Made by a program: the position numbers and the translations under genes
NCBI RefSeq assembly: GCF_003846175.1
Contig: NZ_ML123048.1
Span: 85,618 to 135,753 of the forward strand
Origin: Streptomyces sp. ADI95-17
GTDB taxonomy: Bacteria > Actinomycetota > Actinomycetes > Streptomycetales > Streptomycetaceae
Direction: 5' to 3'
Length of the DNA stretch: 50,136 nucleotides
In this document: positions 43,112 through 50,136 of the stretch, piece after piece
Layout of the letters: each line of letters opens with the position of its first letter
How positions within the stretch are numbered: the first letter of the stretch is position 1
The notes under the pieces: model-generated
The model's input: the letters and a program-made list of their open reading frames with translations, nothing else
Told to the model about the DNA's origin: nothing
Databases searched by the model: none

Positions 43112-44629
43112 ATGGCGGACTTCGTCGGCGCGGTGGACCAAGGCACCACCAGCAGCCGCTTCATGATCTTCGATCACGGTGGCAACGAGGTGGCCAGACA
43201 CCAGTTGGAGCACGAGCAGATCCTGCCGCGCCCCGGCTGGGTGGAGCACGATCCGGTGGAGATCTGGGAGCGCACCAACTCGGTGATGCAGAACGCCCTG
43301 CGCACCGGCGGTCTCAGCGGCACGGATCTCGACGCCATCGGGATCACCAACCAGCGCGAGACGACCGTCGTGTGGGATCCCCGCACCGGCCGCCCGTACT
43401 GCAACGCCATCGTGTGGCAGGACACCCGCACCGATTCGATCGCCAAGGCCCTGGAGAACGAGGGGTACGGCGAGGTCATCCGGCGCAAGTCCGGGCTTCC
43501 GCCGGCCACTTACTTCTCCGGCGGGAAGATCAAGTGGATCCTGGAGAACGTCGAGGGGGTGCGTGAGGCCGCCGAGCAGGGGCACGCGGTGTTCGGGAAC
43601 ACGGACTGCTGGGTGTTGTGGAATCTCACCGGCGGCCCGGACGGCGGCACCCACGCCACCGATGTGACCAACGCCAGCCGGACGATGCTGATGAATCTGG
43701 AGACACTCGACTGGGACGACGAGCTGCTGGACATCTTCGGCATCCCCCGGGCGATGCTCCCGGCCATCAACCCCTCCTCCCACGCCGAGGCGTACGGCCG
43801 CACCCGCACCTCCCGCCCGCTGCGGGCCGCGGTCCCGATCACCGGGGTGCTCGGCGACCAGCAGGCAGCCACCGTGGGGCAGGTGTGCTTCGAGCCGGGC
43901 GAGGCGAAGAACACGTACGGCACCGGCAACTTCCTGCTGCTCAACACCGGTACGAAGCTCATCCGGTCCAAGCACGGGCTGCTCACCACGGTCGCCTACC
44001 GGTTCGGGGAGAGTCCGGCGGTCTACGCCCTGGAGGGTTCGATCGCGGTCACCGGGTCGGCGGTGCAGTGGCTGCGGGACCAGATGAAGATCATCACCGA
44101 TGCGGCGGAGAGCGAGCGGCTGGCCCGGTCCGTCGCGGACAACGGCGGGATGTACTTCGTGCCGGCCTTCTCCGGACTCTTCGCCCCGTACTGGCGCTCG
44201 GACGCCCGGGGCGCCATCGTCGGGCTGGCCAGGTACAACACCAACGCCCATCTGGCGCGGGCCACGCTGGAATCGATCTGCTACCAGAGCCGGGACGTGG
44301 TGGAGGCGATGGAGCAGGACTCCGGTGTCCATCTCGATGTGCTCAAGGTCGACGGCGGGGTCACGGCCAACGACCTGTGCATGCAGATCCAGGCCGATGT
44401 GCTCGGTGTCCCCGTCAGCCGTCCGGTGGTCGCCGAGACGACCGCGCTCGGTGCCGCCTACGCCGCCGGTCTGGCCACCGGTTTCTGGCAGGACCTGGGC
44501 GAACTGCGCGAGCACTGGCAGGAGTCGAAGCGCTGGGAGCCGCAGTGGAGCGAGGAGCAGCGCGCGGAGGGTTACGCGAACTGGAAGCGGGCGGTGGAGC
44601 GCACCCTCGACTGGGTCAGCGTGGGATGA
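43112..44629 (+). CDS. glpK: Glycerol kinase
   Basis: 505 residues, the standard length. The FGGY-kinase features are clear: FVGAVDQGTTSSRFMIFD at the N-terminus (ATP-phosphate loop), TNQRETTVVWD, NAIVWQDTRT, TGVLGDQQAA, EAKNTYGTGNFLLLNTG and DGGVTANDLCMQIQADVLG near the C-terminus. It converts glycerol and ATP to glycerol-3-phosphate in the cytosol. The ATG at 43112 is preceded by AGGAGAGG at about 9-11 bases; another ATG at 43107 is out of frame. It forms a two-gene unit with glpF. Neither a glpD nor a gylR-type regulator adjoins, unlike the known Streptomyces gyl operon. Confidence 0.96.
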   Translation: MADFVGAVDQGTTSSRFMIFDHGGNEVARHQLEHEQILPRPGWVEHDPVEIWERTNSVMQNALRTGGLSGTDLDAIGITNQRETTVVWDPRTGRPYCNAIVWQDTRTDSIAKALENEGYGEVIRRKSGLPPATYFSGGKIKWILENVEGVREAAEQGHAVFGNTDCWVLWNLTGGPDGGTHATDVTNASRTMLMNLETLDWDDELLDIFGIPRAMLPAINPSSHAEAYGRTRTSRPLRAAVPITGVLGDQQAATVGQVCFEPGEAKNTYGTGNFLLLNTGTKLIRSKHGLLTTVAYRFGESPAVYALEGSIAVTGSAVQWLRDQMKIITDAAESERLARSVADNGGMYFVPAFSGLFAPYWRSDARGAIVGLARYNTNAHLARATLESICYQSRDVVEAMEQDSGVHLDVLKVDGGVTANDLCMQIQADVLGVPVSRPVVAETTALGAAYAAGLATGFWQDLGELREHWQESKRWEPQWSEEQRAEGYANWKRAVERTLDWVSVG

Positions 44630-44633
44630 CGGT

Positions 44634-44669
44634 CCGTGCGGGCGTGCCCTGCCGGGTCCGCCCGCACGG
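44634..44669. terminator. Bidirectional terminator between glpK and the convergent NRPS-associated operon
   Basis: Perfect 11-base arms (CCGTGCGGGCG and CGCCCGCACGG) with a 14-base loop; pairing extends outward with one mismatch. It closes both convergent units. Confidence 0.85.
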
Positions 44670-44681
44670 TCCGTCCCGCGC

Positions 44682-46949
44682 TCAGTGCTTCGATCGCAGC
44701 CCGGCCAGCAGCTGGTAGACGGTCTCGGTGCCCTGGCGCAGTGCCTGGACGCCGATGTGTTCGTCGGTGCCGTGCATGCGCTTGAGCATGTCGCGGTTCA
44801 CGGTGAACGGGTACATGCCGTACACGGGTACGTTCTGCTCCCGGAACGGCACCGCGCTGGTGACCGCCTCGAACTGGCAGGCGGTGGCCCGTACTCCGGG
44901 ATGGGTCCGGCGTACGGCGCTCTGCCAGGCGCGGAACACATCGGTGTCGTGGTCGGAGTCGGGGGTGGCCAGGTAGCCGCGCAGCCGGTCCAGCGCCTGC
45001 TGCTCGCTCTCACCGGGGTTGCCGACCACACTCAGCGTCGCCCGGTTGCCGATCAGCGAGCGCAGTTCGGCGACGGTGCGTCCGGGGTCCTCGGCGCCCG
45101 GCAGGAAGGCGGCCCGGAACTCCGCGGTCGCCGTGCCCGGCACGATGCTCGGGTAGTACCCGGACTGCGCCGCGGTGAAGGCGAGCGTGGTCCGCAGCAT
45201 CGCGTTGTGCAGCTCGGGGGTCTCGCTGAGCCGCACCACGCTCTCCCCCGCCCGGTCCCGCTGCCGGTCGGTGCGGGCGTCGAGCATCTCCCGCAGCGCC
45301 CGGGCGAAGTGCCGGTCGGTGGTGGCCTCGGCCAGTTCGGCGAAGTACGTCCTGGACAGTGCGTTGGGGCGGATGTGGGCCCGCCACTGGCCGAGCTGTT
45401 CGAGTACCTCGCCCAGCCGGATCACCGCCTGCCCGGAGAACGGCTTGGAGGTGTGGGTGGCGTACGAGGCGGTCTCCAGGCGCAGCAGCAGGGATCGCTT
45501 GTCGTTGCAGGTCAGCGAGGCGATCATGGGCGTGGAGCCGTCCCGCTGGTTGAGCACCCAGCCGCCCTCGGTGATGACCGCGCCCGCCGTCACCCTGCCG
45601 GGGTGTTCGGTGAGGAACCAGCGCACGCCGTACGGGCCCTGCTCCTCGTCGCAGTCGGACCAGAAGACGATGTCGCGGTCGAAGGACGCCCCCTCCTGGA
45701 CATGGCACAGCAGTGCGGCGACGAAGGCGGCGTTGACGCCCTTCATGTCCAGCGAGCCGCGCCCGTACAGTTTGCCGTCCTTGATCTCTCCGGCGAAGGG
45801 GTCCGTCTCCCACCGGTCGCCGATGGCGGGCACCACGTCGGAGTGGCCGAGCAGGACCAGGGGTTTCTTCGTAGCCGGGCCGCGGCCGGGGATCCGGGCG
45901 AAGAAGTGGACGTTGCCGTCCTTCGGGGTGGGCACGATCTCGGTGGCGACCCCGGCGGCGCCGAAGATCCCCTGGAGCATCCGGGCGAGCGGCAGGGTGA
46001 CCGCGCCGTCCCCGGGGTTGCTGGTGTTCTGCCGGATCATGGCGACGGCCAGGCCGACGGGGTCGGTGGGGTCTCCGTCGTAGGGGACGGTGGCGGTTCC
46101 GGTCGTCCCGGCGGCCCGCGCCGCGGGTGCCGCCGACGCCACCGCGCCCAGGCCCAGCACCGTGGAGGCGACGGCGGTCGCCCCGGCGCCGAGCACCGAA
46201 CGGCGTGACGGCCGGGCTCCGGGGAGGCCGTCGAGGCAGGCGGCGACGACCGCGGCCGGGTTCTCCTGGTGGGCGTAGTGGCCGCCCTCGACGGACATCA
46301 GGGTGCATTCGCCGCGGGTCCACTCGGCCCAGCGGCGCACGGTGACCTCGGGCACGTGCGGGTCGTCGGAAGCCCACACCGCACGCAGATCGACCTGCGG
46401 GACGGCTCCGCGGCGGCCGTCGTAGCGGGCGGCCAGTTGCAGATCGGCCATGACAGGAGGCAGCAGCACCTCCTCGAACTCGGGGTCCGCGAGGAGTTCC
46501 GGGTCGGTCAGTCCGGTCCCGGATACGAAGGCACGGGCGTCCTCGACGGTCACGTCCTCGCCCCGGCCGTCGAAGTCGCCGGGGCACTGTCCGGCCACGG
46601 CGCAGAGCCTCGTGACGGGCACCCCGGCATCGAGCAGCCGACGGCAGGTCTCGTACGCCAGCAGGGCGCCGAGGCTGACCCCGATCAGCACCAGCCGTCG
46701 CCCGCCCAGCAGTTCACGTATCCCGGCCGCCGCCGCGTCGGCGTAGACGGCCATGTCGGTGACGGGTTCCTCGTCGACACGGGTACCGCGGCCCGGTGGT
46801 GCGACGAACGCCAGGGTGATGTCCTCGGGCAGCCGGCCGCGCCAGCCCGCGAACGTGGAGCCGTGGGCGCCGGTGGGTGCGAAGCAGACGGCGAGGGTGC
46901 CGGTGCCCTGCGGCTGCTCGCCCGGCACGGTCAGCCATGGGTCGTTCAT
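44682..46949 (-). CDS. Fusion protein: type II thioesterase + internal Tat signal + M20 metallopeptidase
   Basis: 755 residues in one open frame. Residues 1-240 are an NRPS-type thioesterase with Ser92 in IGVSLGALLAYE, an acid at WASDDPHVPE (~195) and His224 in EGGHYAH. Residues 245-280 form a textbook twin-arginine signal, SRRSVLGAGATAVAS with a hydrophobic run and AxA-type sites. Residues 285-755 are an M20 peptidase with complete metal and catalytic residues: LLGHSDVV (His369, Asp371), GRGSLDMKG (Asp401), DCDEEQG (Glu435/436), ITEGG (Glu461) and HGTDEHI near the end. The start overlaps the A-PCP gene by 4 bases. No stop or strong internal start separates the halves; ATG at 46298 is the only near candidate and would cut off the TE triad His from its domain. 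Function is inferred: editing or release of carrier-bound chains plus peptide processing. Confidence 0.85.
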   Translation of the reverse strand: MNDPWLTVPGEQPQGTGTLAVCFAPTGAHGSTFAGWRGRLPEDITLAFVAPPGRGTRVDEEPVTDMAVYADAAAAGIRELLGGRRLVLIGVSLGALLAYETCRRLLDAGVPVTRLCAVAGQCPGDFDGRGEDVTVEDARAFVSGTGLTDPELLADPEFEEVLLPPVMADLQLAARYDGRRGAVPQVDLRAVWASDDPHVPEVTVRRWAEWTRGECTLMSVEGGHYAHQENPAAVVAACLDGLPGARPSRRSVLGAGATAVASTVLGLGAVASAAPAARAAGTTGTATVPYDGDPTDPVGLAVAMIRQNTSNPGDGAVTLPLARMLQGIFGAAGVATEIVPTPKDGNVHFFARIPGRGPATKKPLVLLGHSDVVPAIGDRWETDPFAGEIKDGKLYGRGSLDMKGVNAAFVAALLCHVQEGASFDRDIVFWSDCDEEQGPYGVRWFLTEHPGRVTAGAVITEGGWVLNQRDGSTPMIASLTCNDKRSLLLRLETASYATHTSKPFSGQAVIRLGEVLEQLGQWRAHIRPNALSRTYFAELAEATTDRHFARALREMLDARTDRQRDRAGESVVRLSETPELHNAMLRTTLAFTAAQSGYYPSIVPGTATAEFRAAFLPGAEDPGRTVAELRSLIGNRATLSVVGNPGESEQQALDRLRGYLATPDSDHDTDVFRAWQSAVRRTHPGVRATACQFEAVTSAVPFREQNVPVYGMYPFTVNRDMLKRMHGTDEHIGVQALRQGTETVYQLLAGLRSKH

Positions 46950-48700
46950 ATCTGCTCCTCCTGCTGGATCTCGCGGCACAGTGCGGCGATCGCGATGACG
47001 GTGGGTGCGCCGAGGATGCGGCGCAGCGGGACACGGCGGCCCGCTGTCGCCGCGAGACGTCCGGCGAGCCGTACGGCGAGCAGGGAGTGGCCGCCGGCGT
47101 CGAAGAAGTTCTGTTCCGCCGATGTGGGCGGTGCGCCGAGCAGCTCGTGCCAGAGTGCGGCGACGGCGGCCTCGGTGGCGTCGGACGGGGTGAATCCGGC
47201 GGCCCGTTCCTGTCCGATGCCCGCCACCAGCGTCCGCAGGGCGGTGCGGTCCAGTTTGCCGTTGGTGCTCAGCGGGAGCCGCGGCACCTGCTGGATGCGG
47301 GCCGGCAGCATGTAGTCGGGCAGCCGGTCGCGCAGATATGCGCGCAGTGCGGCGGAGGTGGTCTCCTCGTCGGCGGTGACACAGGCGACGATGCGTGTCT
47401 CGCCGTCCTCGCTCTCCGCGTAGGCCCCCGCGTCGGTGACGTCCGGTGCCTTGCGCAGGGTGGTCTCGATCTCCTCCAGCTCGACGCGGTAGCCGCGCAC
47501 CTTGATCTGGTTGTCGGAGCGTCCGGTGATCTCCAGCGCGGAGTCCGGGAGCATGCGGCCGCGGTCGCCGGTGCGGTAGTGCAGGGCTCCGGCGTCGTCG
47601 GTGGTGAAGCGGTCCTCGCCGTCGCCGCCGACGTAGCCGAGGGCCAGTGGCGGTCCGGACACCCACACCTCGCCGGTCGCGCCGGGCGGCAGCCGTCGGC
47701 CGAGCCGGTCGCGGACCGAGAGCGAGGCACCCGCCACCGGGCTGCCGACGGGGACGCGTCCGGCGTCGGCGGGCAGTCGGGCGGTGTCGTAGGCGGCGAC
47801 GTTGGAAGCGGTCTCCGTCATGCCGTACAGGTTGAGCAGGGTGGCGTCGGGCCAGACCTCGCGGAAGCGCAGGACGGTGTCCACGGGCAGGATGTCGGCG
47901 CCGCTGGTGACCAGGACCGGCCGGTGTCCGCCGGGGTGTCCGGCGCTCTCCTCCAGCAGTCCGGCGATCAGCTGCGGGGTCAGGAAGAGGTGGGTGATCC
48001 GTTCCTTGCGGACGGTGGCGGCGAAGAGCGCCGGGTCGAGCAGTTCGTCGGTGGCGAGCACGACGGACGGGACGCCCCTGAGCAGTCCGCCCAGCAGTTC
48101 CCAGGGCGAGGCGACCAGCGCCAGGGACTTCTGGACGGCGAGGACCGCGTTCTCGGGGAACGGGTGGTCCTGCCACATCCATTCGAGCCGGCCGCGGACC
48201 GAACGATGGCTGATGCGTACGCCCTTGGGGTTTCCGGTCGTCCCCGATGTGTAGACGATGTGGAACAGCGCGTCCTCGCCGGGCTCCTGCTCCGGCGCCT
48301 GGTGCAGCGGTCCCTCGGTGAGGGGCGCCAGGGTGACGCGGGGTGCGTCCAGGGTGGGGAACTGGTCGAGTCCGGGCTCGGCGAGCACACAGTGCGGTCC
48401 GGTCTCCTCCACCATCCGGCGCTGCCGTCGCACGGGGATCGCGGGGTCCAGCCCGAGGTAGGCGGCCCCCGTCTTCAGTACGGCGAGCACCCCGGCGACG
48501 GCGGCCGGGCCGCGCTGGGCGGCGAGTGCCACCAGCGAGCCGGGGCCGGTGCCCTTGGCGGTGAGCCGGGCGGCCAGCCGGCCGCTCCATTCGTCGAGTT
48601 CGCGGTAGCTGACGTCGGTGCCGGTGTGGCGCAGGGCGACGGCCCGGGGGTGGGCCGCCACCTGTTCGGCGAAGCGTTCCAGCAGGGTCGGCGTGGTCAT
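46946..48700 (-). CDS. Stand-alone NRPS adenylation-PCP protein
   Basis: 584 residues. Adenylation motifs run in order: YTSGTTGNPKG (150-160), SLALVASPWELL (A4), NLYGMTETA (A5), YRTGDRGR (A7), IKVRGYRVELEEIE (A8) and LPLSTNGKLD (A10). The carrier domain has FFDAGGHSLLA with Ser539 as the phosphopantetheine site. The pocket reads approximately V-A-W-F-V-S-L-S-N-K: the Asp that normally binds the substrate alpha-amino group (position 235 of GrsA) is Val196, so the substrate may lack an alpha-amine (keto, hydroxy, aryl or beta-amino acid). No condensation or TE domain is present; neighbours on both sides, each overlapping by 4 bases, supply these functions in trans. Confidence 0.93.
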   Translation of the reverse strand: MTTPTLLERFAEQVAAHPRAVALRHTGTDVSYRELDEWSGRLAARLTAKGTGPGSLVALAAQRGPAAVAGVLAVLKTGAAYLGLDPAIPVRRQRRMVEETGPHCVLAEPGLDQFPTLDAPRVTLAPLTEGPLHQAPEQEPGEDALFHIVYTSGTTGNPKGVRISHRSVRGRLEWMWQDHPFPENAVLAVQKSLALVASPWELLGGLLRGVPSVVLATDELLDPALFAATVRKERITHLFLTPQLIAGLLEESAGHPGGHRPVLVTSGADILPVDTVLRFREVWPDATLLNLYGMTETASNVAAYDTARLPADAGRVPVGSPVAGASLSVRDRLGRRLPPGATGEVWVSGPPLALGYVGGDGEDRFTTDDAGALHYRTGDRGRMLPDSALEITGRSDNQIKVRGYRVELEEIETTLRKAPDVTDAGAYAESEDGETRIVACVTADEETTSAALRAYLRDRLPDYMLPARIQQVPRLPLSTNGKLDRTALRTLVAGIGQERAAGFTPSDATEAAVAALWHELLGAPPTSAEQNFFDAGGHSLLAVRLAGRLAATAGRRVPLRRILGAPTVIAIAALCREIQQEEQI

Positions 48701-50136
48701 CGGTGATCGTCTCCGGGCAGCAGATCGAGGGAACGAACGGTGGTGTGCTCGGCGCGCCGCGGGTCGGTGAGGGCCCGCAGCGCGATCAGGGTGGATTCCA
48801 GGACGTTGCGGGCGGCCGGTGCGTCCAGGAGTTCCTGCTGGTAGGCGTACTGGAGCAGCAGCCGGCCGGGGCCGTGCGGCTGGACGTACAGGGCGCAGTC
48901 GTACTTGGTGTAGCCGGTGTCCAGTTCGACGAAACGGAACCGGACGTCCGAGGCGGTGGTGGCGCGCGCCGGGTAGGGCAGCATGTTGAGCATGGTCTGG
49001 AAGACCGGGGTGGCCGACGAGCTGCGGGAGGCGGCCGGGAGCCTTCGCAGCGTCCAGCCGAAGGGGTACTCGTCGGCGGCGTACGCGTCGTACACCGTCT
49101 CCCGTACCTGTGCGGTGAATTCGGTGAGGGTGGCGGCCGGGTCGATGTCCAGGCGCAGCGGCAGCATGGCGAGGGTGAAGGCGGGCACATCGGCTGTCTC
49201 CGGCCGTTCCCGCCCGGCCATCGGGGCGCCGACGACCACTTCGTCGGCGTCGCCGTAGTAGCTGAGGGCCAGTGCGTAGGCGGCCAGCAGTGGTACGAAC
49301 GCGGTGGCGGAGGCGGCCAGTGCGGTGGCGTGCAGCTGCCGGGACAGCTGCTCGTCCAGGACGGCCTCGGTGATCTCGCCCCGGTAGGTGGGGGCGGCGG
49401 GGCGCTGCTTCTGGGCGATCCCGAGTGCCGGGAGGTCGCCCGCGAGCCGGCGCAGCCAGTACTCCCCCGCCTCGGCGACCTCCTCGCCGGCCAGCCGCTC
49501 GGTCAGGTGGTCGAGATAGCGGTCGTAGCGGGTGGCGCGTTCGGGGTCGGGTGCGTCGGGCCGCTGTTCGTAGAGTTCGGCCAGCCGCTGGAACAGCACG
49601 GTCGCTCCCCAGCCGTCGAGGAGCAGTTCGTGCATGGTGACCAGGAGCCGGTGCTGTCCGCCGGGCAGCCGGAACAGTCCGGTCCGCAGGGCCGGTTCGG
49701 TGAGCAGGTCGAAGGGCCTGGCGGCCTCCTCGGCGGCCACCGTGCGGAACTCCTCGGCGCCGACGTCCCGGGCGCTCGCGGGTAACGGAACCTCCCAGTG
49801 CGGGTAGCGGTGCACCACTTCCCTCCCGTCGGCCTCGTCGGTCTCGGCGAACCGGGCGAGGAGCAGCGGATTCTCGGCGAGCAGCAGCTGCCAGGCCCGG
49901 CCCAGCCGTGCCACGTCGAGGGGCCCGTCGAGTTCCAGGGAGCCCTGGTAGCTGTAGTAGGGGCTGAGCGGGTCGAGCCGCCAGTGGAAGTACACCCCGG
50001 CCTGCTGCGGGGTGAGCGGCCGGGTGCGGGGCCCGTCGTCCCGGACCGTCACGGTGCGGACGCCGGTCGTGTGCTGCCGGCCCTGGCCGAGCCCGGCGAG
50101 TGCGGCGGGGCTGCCGTCGCGCAGTACGTCGCGCAG
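48697..50136 (-). CDS. NRPS condensation-domain protein with HExxxDG active site, 5' end outside the window
   Basis: The frame is open to the window edge. A GTG at 50052 could begin a 451-residue protein, but the codons upstream (LRDVLRDGSPAALAGLG) resemble the end of a carrier domain, so the gene probably extends further as PCP-C. The condensation fold is clear: LTPQQAGVYFHWRLDP (C1), a C3 region at 141-147, and FVPLLAAYALALSYYG (C4/C5). At C3 the catalytic HHxxxDG reads HELLLDG, with Glu142 in place of the second His. It overlaps the A-PCP gene by 4 bases. The domain may be inactive, form a different bond, or use another base. Confidence 0.88.
   Translation of the reverse strand: MRDVLRDGSPAALAGLGQGRQHTTGVRTVTVRDDGPRTRPLTPQQAGVYFHWRLDPLSPYYSYQGSLELDGPLDVARLGRAWQLLLAENPLLLARFAETDEADGREVVHRYPHWEVPLPASARDVGAEEFRTVAAEEAARPFDLLTEPALRTGLFRLPGGQHRLLVTMHELLLDGWGATVLFQRLAELYEQRPDAPDPERATRYDRYLDHLTERLAGEEVAEAGEYWLRRLAGDLPALGIAQKQRPAAPTYRGEITEAVLDEQLSRQLHATALAASATAFVPLLAAYALALSYYGDADEVVVGAPMAGRERPETADVPAFTLAMLPLRLDIDPAATLTEFTAQVRETVYDAYAADEYPFGWTLRRLPAASRSSSATPVFQTMLNMLPYPARATTASDVRFRFVELDTGYTKYDCALYVQPHGPGRLLLQYAYQQELLDAPAARNVLESTLIALRALTDPRRAEHTTVRSLDLLPGDDHR

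Noticed and set aside
44682..48590. A 1,302-residue minus-strand frame including the thioesterase-M20 protein
   Set aside because: Its upstream half runs antiphase inside the A-PCP gene, is Arg/Pro/Gly-rich with no domains, and the real start at 46949 has the typical 4-base operon overlap.

Overview
The window is very GC-rich and its codon use, gene families and regulatory sites point to a Streptomyces-type actinomycete (inference from content; no rRNA or tRNA gene is present). It holds two secondary-metabolite loci separated by about 26 kb of carbohydrate, redox, metal and transport genes.

Left part (1-18.2 kb): a truncated proline-rich membrane protein and an NmrA-like reductase precede a complete polycyclic tetramate macrolactam (PTM) operon on the minus strand, read from 18.1 kb down to 1.9 kb. 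It encodes a sterol-desaturase-type hydroxylase, a single iterative PKS-NRPS of about 3,170 residues (KS-AT-DH-KR-ACP-C-A-PCP-TE), two CrtI-like FAD oxidoreductases, a zinc-free MDR reductase and a cytochrome P450. Gene content and order match the frontalamide (ftdA-F) type, and the adenylation pocket reads as an L-ornithine code. Two PhDH-like enzymes plus one MDR enzyme suggest a 5-5-6 ring product. The P450 is odd: it lacks the usual ExxR pair.

Middle part (18.4-44.6 kb): a frameshifted secreted chorismate mutase; an orphan gltD; an AA10 lytic polysaccharide monooxygenase with a DasR-type operator; two tandem paralogous clan GH-A glycosidases divergent from a LacI regulator, with three palindromes between them; a DMT exporter; an NAD kinase and HD-domain pair; an APC permease; a decayed TetR/FAD-monooxygenase pair fused by a deletion; a lytic transglycosylase under a c-di-AMP riboswitch; an ABC-F protein with a long leader; a DUF305/DUF6153 pair; a P1B-4-type metal ATPase divergent from an NmtR-like Ni/Co sensor; an alpha/beta hydrolase divergent from a MarR regulator; and glpF-glpK. 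Strong inverted-repeat terminators separate many of these units.

Right end (44.7-50.1 kb): the distal part of a second NRPS operon on the minus strand, cut by the window edge. It has a condensation protein whose catalytic histidine is replaced (HExxxDG), a stand-alone A-PCP protein lacking the usual Asp235, and a single ORF that fuses a type II thioesterase to an M20 metallopeptidase through an internal twin-arginine signal sequence. This trio is the least conventional part of the window.
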